Origin: Planctomonas sp. JC2975
Lineage (GTDB): Bacteria; Actinomycetota; Actinomycetes; Actinomycetales; Microbacteriaceae
Direction: 5' to 3'
Length of the DNA: 64,000 nucleotides
Assembly (NCBI RefSeq): GCF_012985205.1
Contig: NZ_JABEKS010000001.1
Location: forward strand, 1,612,001 to 1,676,000
Both the position numbers and the translations under genes were made by a program. This document shows positions 16,827 through 24,886 of this stretch, piece after piece. Numbering within the stretch: position 1 is the stretch's first letter; each line of letters opens with the position of its first letter. The notes beneath the pieces are model-generated. The model did not search any database and was not told the DNA's origin. It saw nothing but the letters and a program-made list of their open reading frames with translations.

Positions 16827-16863
16827 GTTTGTTAGTAAAGCTTACGAACATCCATCGCTGCAA
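16827..16863 (-). promoter_or_regulatory. promoter and ROK operator of the GH3-kinase-nagB operon
   Basis: On the minus strand TTGCAG (16863-16858) and TTTACT (16839-16834) are 18 bases apart, and the ATG lies seven bases after the second box. Overlapping it is GTTAGTAA-AGC-TTACGAAC (16831-16849), an inverted repeat with one mismatch. The 16-base core GTTTGTTAGTAAAGCT (16827-16842) recurs in opposite orientation at 16954-16969 with one change. A ROK regulator gene begins at 17019, so this is the likely repressor site. Confidence 0.68.
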
Positions 16864-16932
16864 GCCGAGCGGATGTGACACGCTCGCAACACAGGAGTTA
16901 CCGCGTGTTATCAATTCTTTATGAGGCTCAAC

Positions 16933-16969
16933 TTGACAAGAGGTTTGTAAGGCAGCTTCACTAACAAAC
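16933..16969 (+). promoter_or_regulatory. promoter and second ROK operator, upstream of the ROK regulator/ABC importer
   Basis: TTGACA (16933-16938) is followed 18 bases later by TTCACT (16957-16962). The sequence AGCTTCACTAACAAAC (16954-16969) is the reverse complement of GTTTGTTAGTGAAGCT, matching 15 of 16 bases of the operator in front of the GH3 gene. The site covers the -10 box, which fits repression of both divergent transcripts by the same ROK protein. Confidence 0.66.
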
Positions 16970-17018
16970 CATCGGGCAGACGCTCGCTTGTCGCAAAGAC
17001 GCACGGATCGAGGTGAGC

Positions 17019-18131
17019 ATGGCGCAGTTGCGCGTGACGTCGAAGGCGTTGCCGGAGCACAACCGGCAGCACAATCGGTCCCTGTTGCTGCAGACGCTCT
17101 TCCACGACGGACCGATGAGCCGCGCCGACCTGGCCCGCGAATCCGGTCTCACCAGGGTCAGCGTCTCCGATCTCGTCAACGAGCTGGCATCCGAGGGGCT
17201 CATCAGCGAACTCGGCACCCGCACCGGCGCGCACGTCGGCAAGCCGGCCCAGCTCATCGGACTCAACGAGAACGCCTACCACGTGGTGAGCCTCGACCTG
17301 TCGGCCGACGACCGTTTCGTCGGCGCCATCGTCGGACTCGGCGGCGAGATCGTGCACCGCGCAGAAGTGCCACTGGAGAACGCCAAGGGCGATGACGCGG
17401 TGAGCAAGGCCGTCGGCCTGGCGCGCGATCTGGTGAAGCGGTCGACGGTGCGACTGCTCGGCATCGGCGTCGGCACGCCCGGCATCGTCGACCAGGACGG
17501 CGTCGTGCTCTCGGCCCCGAACCTCGACTGGACCGGACTCGACCTCGCGGAGGTCTTCCGCACCGAGTTCGGCGTCCCGGTGCACGTCGGCAACGACGCG
17601 AACGCGGCGGCGCTCGCCATCCACACCTTCCACGACCCCGGCCAGAGCTTCATGCTGGTCGCCATCGAGCATGGCGTGGGTGCCGGGCTCATCATCGGCG
17701 GCGTGCTCGTCGAGGGCGAGCACTCGACGGCCGGTGAGATCGGCCACCTCGTCGTCGACGAGAGCGGCGAGCGATGCGTGTGCGGACGAGACGGATGCCT
17801 CGAGCAGGCCATCGCCGTCCCCCACCTCCGGGCGCGGTTGCGTGCAGCGGGCGACGCCCAGCGCGAGAAGGTGCTGGCGGATGCCGGCCACTCCCTCGGA
17901 CTTGCCCTCGCCCCGATCATCGCCGCGCTCGGTCTCGACGACGTCGTGCTCGCGGGTCCCAGAGATCTCGTTGAGGGGACGTTCCTCGACGCAGCCCTCG
18001 ACACCGTGCGCTCCCGCACGCTGTCCGCCGTGGGCGACGGCGCCCGGATGACGATCGCCGACGACAGCCACGACCTCGTTCTGCTCGGCACCGCCGTGTT
18101 CGTGCTCGCCGCCGAACTGGGGGTGTCGTGA
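17019..18131 (+). CDS. ROK-family transcriptional repressor (NagC-like)
   Basis: 370 residues. An N-terminal winged helix (HNRQHNRSLLLQTLFHDGPM, MSRADLARESGLTRVSVSDL) precedes a ROK sugar-binding domain with GVGTPGIVDQDGV, VGNDANAAALA, the GEIGH motif and the zinc motif CVCGRDGCLE. The ATG at 17019 is used; a GTG at 17013 is six bases upstream. It lies between the divergent GH3 operon and the ABC importer genes and has matching operators on both sides of the intergenic space. It is therefore the likely regulator of the whole amino-sugar locus, with an N-acetylhexosamine or its phosphate as inducer. Confidence 0.9.
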   Translation: MAQLRVTSKALPEHNRQHNRSLLLQTLFHDGPMSRADLARESGLTRVSVSDLVNELASEGLISELGTRTGAHVGKPAQLIGLNENAYHVVSLDLSADDRFVGAIVGLGGEIVHRAEVPLENAKGDDAVSKAVGLARDLVKRSTVRLLGIGVGTPGIVDQDGVVLSAPNLDWTGLDLAEVFRTEFGVPVHVGNDANAAALAIHTFHDPGQSFMLVAIEHGVGAGLIIGGVLVEGEHSTAGEIGHLVVDESGERCVCGRDGCLEQAIAVPHLRARLRAAGDAQREKVLADAGHSLGLALAPIIAALGLDDVVLAGPRDLVEGTFLDAALDTVRSRTLSAVGDGARMTIADDSHDLVLLGTAVFVLAAELGVS

Positions 18132-18253
18132 TGAGAACGGCAGGAACGGAGCCGGGGACACCGTCGCGAGGCGCCCCCAACCCCGCCCCAACACAGACTT
18201 CTGGGCTCACATCCCAGTCGGCGATCGCGACCTGAGGTCGACGCTCGCACCAT

Positions 18254-18274
18254 GTCCGTGCTGACAACACGGAC
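18254..18274 (+). promoter_or_regulatory. hairpin between ROK regulator and importer genes
   Basis: GTCCGTG (18254-18260) and CACGGAC (18268-18274) form a perfect 7-base stem with a 7-base loop in the 197-base gap before the binding-protein gene. No T-run follows. It could attenuate readthrough from the regulator or protect the abundant importer mRNA end; the role is not shown. Confidence 0.35.
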
Positions 18275-18328
18275 GCACATCCCTCACAAGGACGCGGAAC
18301 GCCCGCGCTCACAACACTAGGAGATACA

Positions 18329-19660
18329 TTGCGCAAGTCACGCATTCTCGCGGCTGGTGCCATCGGCATCGCCGCCGCGCTGGCGCTGAGTGCCTGCTCG
18401 GGCAGCGGAGCAGGCAGCTCCAACGCGAACGGCAGCAGCCTCTCGTCCGTCGACGGCAAGGGCAAGACCATCACGGTCTGGGCCATGAACGGCGACCTCA
18501 CCAACGACACCCTGAAGGTCATCAACGACGAGTTCACCAAGGAGACCGGTGCCAAGGTCAAGGTGCAGCTCCAGGAGTGGAACGGCATCGGTCCGAAGGT
18601 GACCACCGCTCTCTCGACGACCACCCCGCCCGACGTGATCGACGTCGGAAACACGCAGGTCGCCGGCTACGCCGCCAACGGCGGTCTGCTCGACATCACC
18701 AAGTACAAGAGCGAGCTGCAGCAGGGGCGCACCTGGCTCGGCGGCCTCGAGGACCCGGCGACGGTCGACGGCAAGCTGTACGGCGTTCCGTCCTTCGCAG
18801 GCACCCGCGCCGTGATCTACAACAAGAAGATCTGGGCCGCCGCCGGCGTCACCGCGGCACCGACGACGTACGACGAGTTCACCGCAGACCTCGACAAGAT
18901 CAAGGCCGCGAACGCGGGTACCCCCGACTTCTCCGCTTTCTACATGCCCGGTCAGTTCTGGTACTCGGGCCTGCAGTTCGTGTGGGACGCCGGTGGAGAC
19001 ATCGCGACGCAGAGCGGCAAGAGCTGGAAGGGCGGCTTCGAGTCGGCCTCCGCTCAGAAGGGTCTGACGGCCTGGAAGAAGTTCGAGAACGCGTACTCGG
19101 TCGAGTCCGCACGCACGCTGGACACCGACAAGCCCGACCAGGACCAGGTGTTCGCCGACGGCAAGGCCGCGACCATCCTCGGCAACGGCTGGGAGATCGG
19201 CTCCATCACCACGGACAACAAGAGCCTGACCACCGACGACCTGGGCTCGTTCCCGTTCCCCGGCGTTTCCGGCAAGAACCAGCCGGTCATGCTCGGCGGC
19301 TCGGTGTGGTCCGTCCCGGTCAAGAGCAAGAACCAGCAGCTCGCACTGGTGTGGACGAAGATCGCCGCCAGCCCGAAGGTCCAGGACAAGTACGTGTACG
19401 GCGTGCAGAAGTGGATCCCGAACAGCGTCGAGGGCGCCAAGGCCGCGACCAGCGACTCCGGCCTCCCGGAGATCCAGAAGGGCTTCTTCACGGCGGCTCA
19501 GGACTCGAAGTCGACTCCGTCGGCCGCGAGCTGGTCCACCATCGAGGGCAACAAGTCGATCAACCAGTTCTTCGCCTCGATCGCATCGGGCACCGCGACA
19601 CCGGCTGACGCCGCGAAGTCGTTCGACGCGACCCTCGAGAAGACGCTGAACGACCAGTAA
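18329..19660 (+). CDS. ABC sugar importer, substrate-binding lipoprotein
   Basis: 443 residues starting at TTG (18329), with AGGAG five to six bases upstream. The lipoprotein signal is short and clear: MRKSRILAAGAIGIAAALAL followed by SACSGSG, where the Cys after LSA is the lipid anchor. The rest is a family 1 (MalE/UgpB-type) binding protein, with TITVWAMNGD at the mature N-terminus and LYGVPSFAGTRAVIYNKKIW in the hinge region. It captures the sugar outside the membrane for the two permeases downstream. Context (GH3, ROK kinase, nagB, ROK repressor) suggests chitobiose or a GlcNAc-containing oligosaccharide. No ATPase gene is in the cluster; a shared MsiK-like ATPase elsewhere is likely. Confidence 0.88.
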   Translation: MRKSRILAAGAIGIAAALALSACSGSGAGSSNANGSSLSSVDGKGKTITVWAMNGDLTNDTLKVINDEFTKETGAKVKVQLQEWNGIGPKVTTALSTTTPPDVIDVGNTQVAGYAANGGLLDITKYKSELQQGRTWLGGLEDPATVDGKLYGVPSFAGTRAVIYNKKIWAAAGVTAAPTTYDEFTADLDKIKAANAGTPDFSAFYMPGQFWYSGLQFVWDAGGDIATQSGKSWKGGFESASAQKGLTAWKKFENAYSVESARTLDTDKPDQDQVFADGKAATILGNGWEIGSITTDNKSLTTDDLGSFPFPGVSGKNQPVMLGGSVWSVPVKSKNQQLALVWTKIAASPKVQDKYVYGVQKWIPNSVEGAKAATSDSGLPEIQKGFFTAAQDSKSTPSAASWSTIEGNKSINQFFASIASGTATPADAAKSFDATLEKTLNDQ

Positions 19661-19679
19661 TCACCTCAACGGACAAACG

Positions 19680-20654
19680 ATGAGTTCTCCCTCTGCAACG
19701 CTCGTTGCAGGCGAGGGCACGGCTGCCGCGGTCTCCCCGCGGCAGCCGCGTCCGCCCCGCCGCAACGGTTCCCGACTCTTCCCGCTCTGGCTGCTGACGC
19801 CGGCCGGACTGGTGATGATCGCCCTCGTGCTCGTGCCGATCGCGTTCCTGGTCTTCACCTCGTTCACCGACTACAACCAGCGCTCGCTGTTCACCGGCGC
19901 GTTCGACTTCATCGGTTTCGACCAGTACACGAAGATCTTCGCCGACCCCGACTTCTGGTGGTCGGTCGTGCGCACGCTGCTCTTCACGGCCGCCATGGTG
20001 GTGGGAACGATCGTGATCGGCATGGGGATGGCTCAGCTGCTCACGCGGCTCGGCACCGTGATGCGCTACGTGGTCACCGTCGTGATGATCTTCGCCTGGG
20101 CCATGCCGACCGTGGCATCCAGCCAGGTCTGGAACTGGTTGTTCCAGCCCGGGTACGGCGTCGTCAACTGGCTGCTCACCCAGACGCATCTGTTCGGCGA
20201 CATGACGAACGTGGCGTGGTCGAACAATCCGTTCCTCGCCTACGTGTGCATCTGGCTGCTGATCGTGTGGGGCGGCGTTCCGCTGATCGCGCTCACGCTC
20301 TACGCGGCGCAGACCCAGGTGGATCCGGCGTACCTCGAAGCCGCACGCCTCGACGGTGCGGGCGAGGCGAAGATCTACTTCTCGATCGTGCTCACGTTCC
20401 TGCGCCCGACCCTGCTGCTCATGACGATCCTGTCGGTGATCTGGGACTTCAACGTGTTCAACCAGATCTGGCTGGTCTCGCAGGGCGGCCCCAACAACGC
20501 GACGGCGACACTCGGCATCTTCGCGTACAAGACCGCGTTCGTCGGCACCCAGGTGGGCACCGGATCGGCCATTACCGTCGTCACGACGATCATGCTGCTG
20601 GTCGTTACGGCCTTCTACATCCGCAACCTGCTCCGATCGGGAGAGGACCTATGA
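19680..20654 (+). CDS. ABC sugar importer permease (MalF type)
   Basis: 324 residues, six membrane spans after a basic cytoplasmic start (PRPPRRNGSRLFPLWLLTPA). The permease coupling (EAA) loop is visible as YLEAARLDGAGEAKIYFSIV, which contacts the ATPase. It follows the binding-protein gene by 19 bases and its stop overlaps the next permease gene as ATGA (20651-20654). Together they form the channel for the amino-sugar importer. Confidence 0.92.
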   Translation: MSSPSATLVAGEGTAAAVSPRQPRPPRRNGSRLFPLWLLTPAGLVMIALVLVPIAFLVFTSFTDYNQRSLFTGAFDFIGFDQYTKIFADPDFWWSVVRTLLFTAAMVVGTIVIGMGMAQLLTRLGTVMRYVVTVVMIFAWAMPTVASSQVWNWLFQPGYGVVNWLLTQTHLFGDMTNVAWSNNPFLAYVCIWLLIVWGGVPLIALTLYAAQTQVDPAYLEAARLDGAGEAKIYFSIVLTFLRPTLLLMTILSVIWDFNVFNQIWLVSQGGPNNATATLGIFAYKTAFVGTQVGTGSAITVVTTIMLLVVTAFYIRNLLRSGEDL

Positions 20655-21562
20655 GCACCATCGTCGAACCCGTCGCAACGGCTGAGGCCGGTGCCGTCGA
20701 GGAGACTGCGGATCGCGTGGTCACGAAGGCGAAGCGCGGCAAGCGCCCTCGCATCGTCTCCAACGTCATCGCCGTCGTCTTCAGCGTGGTGTGGATCTTC
20801 CCCGTCTACTGGATGATCAACACGGCGTTCAAGCCTCGCAACGAGGTCATGTCGTCGACCCCGATCTTCTTCCCGCACTCCCCCACGCTGTCGAACTTCA
20901 TCGCGGCGTTCACCGAGAGCGACTTCCTCCTCAACCTGCGCAACAGCGTGATCGTCGTCGTCGGCACGCTGATCGTGGCCATCGCGCTCGGTGCGCTTGC
21001 CTCCGCCGCGCTGTCCCGGTTCCGGTTCAGAGGAAGGAGGACCATCCTCGTCGTCATCCTTGCGGTGCAGATGCTCCCAGGGACCGCGCTGCTCATCCCG
21101 CAGTTCCTCGTGTTCAACAACCTCGGGCTCACGAACAACTACTTCGGCCTGATCCTCGCCTATGTGGCAGCGACACTTCCGTTCTCCATCTGGGTGATGC
21201 GCGGGTTCTTCGTGGCCATCCCTGTCGAGCTGGAAGAGGCTGCCCGCATCGATGGAGCGAGCGAGTTCCGCATCCTGTGGAGCGTGCTGTTCCCGCTCGT
21301 CACGCCGGGGATCATCGCGACCAGCATCTTCGCGTTCATCGCCGCGTGGAACGACTACCTCGTCGCGTACACGTTCATGAGCGACCAGTCGATGTACACG
21401 CTCCCGGTATGGCTGGTGTCGTTCACCACGCCGACGACCGGAACGGACTTCGGCGGGCAGATGGCGGCATCCGTGCTGTTCTCGCTGCCGGTCGTCGTGT
21501 TCTTCCTCATCATTCAGCGCAACCTCGTCTCCGGCATGTCGGCCGGCGCCGTGAAGGGCTGA
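20651..21562 (+). CDS. ABC sugar importer permease (MalG type)
   Basis: 303 residues with six membrane spans. The EAA coupling loop is ELEEAARIDGASEFRILWSV, and the C-terminal VVFFLIIQRNLVSGMSAGAV is typical of MalG-type permeases. A basic N-terminus (KAKRGKRPRIVSN) precedes the first helix. It is translationally coupled to the MalF-type gene and closes the operon. An imperfect terminator-like repeat follows at 21615-21656. Confidence 0.92.
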   Translation: MSTIVEPVATAEAGAVEETADRVVTKAKRGKRPRIVSNVIAVVFSVVWIFPVYWMINTAFKPRNEVMSSTPIFFPHSPTLSNFIAAFTESDFLLNLRNSVIVVVGTLIVAIALGALASAALSRFRFRGRRTILVVILAVQMLPGTALLIPQFLVFNNLGLTNNYFGLILAYVAATLPFSIWVMRGFFVAIPVELEEAARIDGASEFRILWSVLFPLVTPGIIATSIFAFIAAWNDYLVAYTFMSDQSMYTLPVWLVSFTTPTTGTDFGGQMAASVLFSLPVVVFFLIIQRNLVSGMSAGAVKG

Positions 21563-21614
21563 CCGGACCGAGCTCTCCGATTCCGGGCTCCTGCGCCGCC
21601 GCGCGGGGACTCGA

Positions 21615-21656
21615 CGCGACACGTCGCCCACTCAGGCGGCTGGCCGGCGTGTCGCG
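21615..21656. terminator. inverted repeat between convergent permease and prsW genes
   Basis: CGCGACACG (21615-21623) and CGTGTCGCG (21648-21656) form a perfect 9-base stem around a 24-base loop in the gap between two convergent genes. There is no T-run, so this is a possible but weak bidirectional terminator. Confidence 0.4.
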
Positions 21657-21747
21657 CCGATTCTCCGCACGGCGGCGTTCTGCATCTCCGCGCTCTCAGC
21701 CGGGGCCGCCGCAGCGTACGCAGACCAGAACCCTCCGGTGATGGCGT

Positions 21748-22782
21748 TCAGACCGCGGCGGGCGCAGCTGGTCTCGGACGCTTCGGCCTGCGCCCCCAGA
21801 TCGACAGCACGAGAATGCCGATCACCGAGATCACGATGAGTCCGACCACGTACAAGACCTGGGCGAGGCTCGATATGGACTCGGCGGTGGCCGGCAGCAG
21901 AAGGCCGTAGGAGAGCTGCTTGACCGCCCCGCCGGTGAACTCCACGGCGAGGAGGGTGGCGATGAAGCTCATCGAATCCCACAGCGAGTGCAGCACGGCG
22001 ACGGCGACGAACGCGATGACGACCGCCCACCACTTCGCGGTCCTGCCGATCGCGGCGAAGATCGCGGCGCCGAGGATCGCGGTCCAGAGCACGTGCCCGA
22101 CGGGTGTGAGCACTCCACGGACCGCTTCCGTCTGCAACATGGAGAGCAGATCGATCCCGTGCCGGGTCAGGCCGGCGTTGAACGCGTAGCCGGCCGACTC
22201 GAAGGCGGCGAATCCGGCACCGACGACGGCGCCGAGCAGCGCGCCCTGGTGTCCGTTCTTCGGACGCACCGCGAGGCCGATCACCACGAACACCGCTCCC
22301 TTGCAGAACTCCTCGATGGCGCCGATGCCCAGGTACATGTACCAGGAGGGCTGCAGGTTCACTTCCAGGATGGAAGCACCCAGCACACCGAAGACGCCGC
22401 CGATGAAGAACGCCAGGATCAGTCGCGTCATGTCGAGGTTGCCCTCCGTGCGCTCCGAGGCGTACATCACGACGCTGAACGGAACAAGGAAGCTGCCGAG
22501 CAGGATCACGGTCGGCACCAGGTTCGTGTTCTGCGTTCCGAAAGTGACGGCAGCGGCGATGATCCACAGCGCGACTCCACCGAGGAGCGTTTTCCACCAC
22601 CAGCCGTGACGCTTCGGCTTCGCGTGCGATCCGCCCGGTGCGGCCGGCTGCACGGTCGGTGTCACGCTCTGCGGAGCCTGGTCTGCGGCATTCGGCGTCG
22701 CGACCTGTTGCGGCGCCGGAACGGCCGCCGCCCCGCCGGCCCGTGCACCCGTGTCGGGCGCGGCATCCGGTGTTCCACTCAT
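21748..22782 (-). CDS. PrsW-family intramembrane metalloprotease
   Basis: 344 residues. A Pro/Ala-rich cytoplasmic N-terminus of about 70 residues is followed by eight or so membrane spans. The family motifs are present: IGAIEEFCKGAVFV with the paired Glu, AAFESAGYAFNAG, and VLHSLWDSMSF with the His/Asp pair. PrsW proteins cut membrane-anchored anti-sigma factors in known cases. An AGGGGGG ribosome site precedes the ATG at 22782. It stands alone; whether it acts on the sigma fusion encoded at 5.7 kb is speculation. Confidence 0.88.
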   Translation of the reverse strand: MSGTPDAAPDTGARAGGAAAVPAPQQVATPNAADQAPQSVTPTVQPAAPGGSHAKPKRHGWWWKTLLGGVALWIIAAAVTFGTQNTNLVPTVILLGSFLVPFSVVMYASERTEGNLDMTRLILAFFIGGVFGVLGASILEVNLQPSWYMYLGIGAIEEFCKGAVFVVIGLAVRPKNGHQGALLGAVVGAGFAAFESAGYAFNAGLTRHGIDLLSMLQTEAVRGVLTPVGHVLWTAILGAAIFAAIGRTAKWWAVVIAFVAVAVLHSLWDSMSFIATLLAVEFTGGAVKQLSYGLLLPATAESISSLAQVLYVVGLIVISVIGILVLSIWGRRPKRPRPAAPAAV

Positions 22783-23156
22783 CACTGTCCCCCCTCGCGC
22801 GAGGCACGCCCGCACGCACAGCCTGTCCCACCGTTTCCGCACGGCCATCGGCTGTTCCGGGTGATATCGGCGTGCATCCGCCGTGGCGTTCGCCTCGTGC
22901 AGCTCGCCCCGGCCAGTCGTGCGGATGCCTACAACGAGCCGCCCCTCTGCCCGCCGACCGCTGTGTGCAGCGTGCAGCGACTGGGGTCCCGACTCTCGCG
23001 AGGGTACGGTGCAAGACAGCGGTGACACCGGCCGACGACCTGGTTCGTACGCCGGTGGCGACTCGCATCCACTCGCTTCGCGCGGCGCCGCGCACGGCCC
23101 AGCGCACAGCATCGAGAGTCCTTGCGCCGTCGGCGTACGAGAACGAAGGCGGACAC
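22783..23156. other. divergent intergenic region between prsW-like and enoyl-CoA hydratase genes
   Basis: 374 bases with no supported gene; frames crossing it lack ribosome sites. A TACGGT box at 23005-23010, just after the palindrome CTCGCGAG (22995-23002), is a possible -10 and operator for the rightward hydratase gene. This is weak and not confirmed by a -35 box. Confidence 0.35.
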
Positions 23157-23924
23157 ATGAGCGACACGATCCTGTTCGAGGTCTCCGACGGCCTTGCGCA
23201 CATCACCCTGAACCGTCCTGATCGGCTGAATGCCATCGACGACGTGGCCGCAAGACGCTGGCGCGACCTGGCGCACGAGGTGGCGGATCGCGACGACATC
23301 CGCGCGGTGCTGTTCGACGCCGCCGGCCCCGCCTTCTGCGCGGGCGGTGACGTCATGGCGATGGGTTCCATGGGCGGCGACGGCGACGCGGTCGCGGGCC
23401 ACGCCGACGTCATCCACGAAGGGCATCGCGTCTTCGCCGAAACGCCGAAGCCGATCGTCGCCGCAGTGCAGGGCGTGGTCGCAGGCGGCGGCCTCGGCTT
23501 CATGCTGACGGCGGACTACATCGTGGCCAGCGACGCAGCGTCCTTCGTCTCGAAGTACGCCGACATCGGACTCACCCCCGACTGCGGTGTCAGCACGCTC
23601 CTGCCGCAGGCCATCGGCTCCCGGCGCGCACTGCAGTTGCTGCTCAGCGATCGCTCACTGACCGCAGCCGAGGCACTGGACTGGGGCCTCGTGGCAGAGG
23701 TGGTACCGGCCGACGAGCTCTCGGCGCGCGCCCGCGCCGTCGCCGACCGCTGGACCTCCGGCGCAACCGGTGCGTACGGCCAGGCCAAGCGGCTCGTGCG
23801 CAGCGGCCGCAACAGGGACTACGCGGCGTCGCTGGACGACGAGGCCCGCACGATCGGCGCGGCCTTCGAGACTCCGGAGGCCCGTGCCCGCATCGCAGCC
23901 TTCGCCGCGCGGTCCTCGCGCTGA
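23157..23924 (+). CDS. enoyl-CoA hydratase/isomerase family protein
   Basis: 255 residues of the crotonase fold. The N-terminal sheet ends ITLNRPDRLNAIDD; the oxyanion-hole segments are FCAGGDVMAMG and VVAGGGLGFMLTADYIVASD; and ADIGLTPDCGVSTLLPQAIG follows. The usual catalytic Glu that follows the second segment in hydratases is replaced by Asp (LTPDCG), seen in isomerase-like or other crotonase members, so the exact reaction is uncertain. An AAGGCGG site lies upstream of the ATG at 23157. It is followed 52 bases later by an SDR gene in the same direction, probably one operon for fatty or aromatic acyl-CoA metabolism. Confidence 0.85.
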   Translation: MSDTILFEVSDGLAHITLNRPDRLNAIDDVAARRWRDLAHEVADRDDIRAVLFDAAGPAFCAGGDVMAMGSMGGDGDAVAGHADVIHEGHRVFAETPKPIVAAVQGVVAGGGLGFMLTADYIVASDAASFVSKYADIGLTPDCGVSTLLPQAIGSRRALQLLLSDRSLTAAEALDWGLVAEVVPADELSARARAVADRWTSGATGAYGQAKRLVRSGRNRDYAASLDDEARTIGAAFETPEARARIAAFAARSSR

Positions 23925-23976
23925 CGCATCCGCTCGGCCATCCGCCATCCCTGAGACGATCCGAGGAGACACCCAC

Positions 23977-24804
23977 ATGACGAACACGCTCGAGGGCCGC
24001 ACGATCCTGATGTCCGGCGGCAGCCGGGGCATCGGCCTGGCCATCGCGGTGCGGGCCGCACGCGACGGTGCCAACGTGGCGCTGCTCGCGAAGACGGACA
24101 CGCCGGATCCCCGGCTCCCGGGAACCATCCACACCGCGGCGGAGGAGATCCGCGCCGCAGGCGGGCGCGCACTCCCGATCGTCGGCGACGTGCGCAGCGA
24201 CGAGGACATCGCCCGTGCTGTCGAAGCGACCGTCGCGGAGTTCGGCGGCATCGACATCGTCGTGAACAACGCGAGCGTCATCAACCTCTCTCGCACGCTC
24301 GACCTGGATCCGAAGCGCTACGACCTCATGCAGGACGTGAACGTGCGCGGCACGTTCATGCTGTCGCGTGCTGCGATCCCGCACCTGAAGAACGGGTTCA
24401 ATCCGCACATCCTCTCGCTCAGCCCTCCGATCAACCTCGATCCGAAATGGCTCGGCGCCCACACCGGCTACACGCTCGCCAAATACGGCATGAGCATGGT
24501 CACACTCGGCCTCGCTGCGGAGTTCGCACGCGACGGCATCGCCGCCAATACGCTGTGGCCGCGCACGACCATCAAGACAGCGGCGGTCGGCAACATCCTG
24601 GGCGGCGAGCAGCTGCTGGCCAGGAGCCGCAGGCCCGAAATCTACGCGGATGCCGCACACGAGGTGCTCATCAAGCCCTCGCGCGACTACACGGGTCGCT
24701 CGCTCGTCGTCGAGGACGTGCTCGCCGATGCCGGCATCACCGATCTCGCGAAGTACTCCCCCGGCGTGCCGGAGAGCGACCTCTTCCCCGACATCTTCCT
24801 CTAA
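23977..24804 (+). CDS. short-chain dehydrogenase (HSDL2-like SDR)
   Basis: 275 residues. The NAD(P) motif is ILMSGGSRGIGLAIAVRAAR, followed by VNNASVINL, and the catalytic Tyr-Lys pair is HTGYTLAKYGMSM; the usual catalytic Ser is in ILSLSPP. The combination SPP and the C-terminal pattern resemble hydroxysteroid-dehydrogenase-like protein 2. GAGGAG lies upstream of the ATG. It follows the enoyl-CoA hydratase gene and probably acts on a related hydroxyacyl or alcohol substrate. A bidirectional terminator lies at 24825. Confidence 0.87.
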   Translation: MTNTLEGRTILMSGGSRGIGLAIAVRAARDGANVALLAKTDTPDPRLPGTIHTAAEEIRAAGGRALPIVGDVRSDEDIARAVEATVAEFGGIDIVVNNASVINLSRTLDLDPKRYDLMQDVNVRGTFMLSRAAIPHLKNGFNPHILSLSPPINLDPKWLGAHTGYTLAKYGMSMVTLGLAAEFARDGIAANTLWPRTTIKTAAVGNILGGEQLLARSRRPEIYADAAHEVLIKPSRDYTGRSLVVEDVLADAGITDLAKYSPGVPESDLFPDIFL

Positions 24805-24824
24805 GCAGTACCGCTCCGCTGCGC

Positions 24825-24862
24825 AACGGATGCCCCACTCCTCTGGGAGCCGGGCATCCGTT
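24825..24862. terminator. bidirectional terminator between SDR and GH20 genes
   Basis: AACGGATGCCC (24825-24835) and GGGCATCCGTT (24852-24862) form a perfect 11-base stem with a 16-base loop. It sits between the stops of two convergent genes, with a short T-run (TTT) after the right arm and an A-rich counterpart on the left. Position and strength support a two-way intrinsic terminator. Confidence 0.72.
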
Positions 24863-24886
24863 TCGTCGTGTACTCGATGAATCGGG

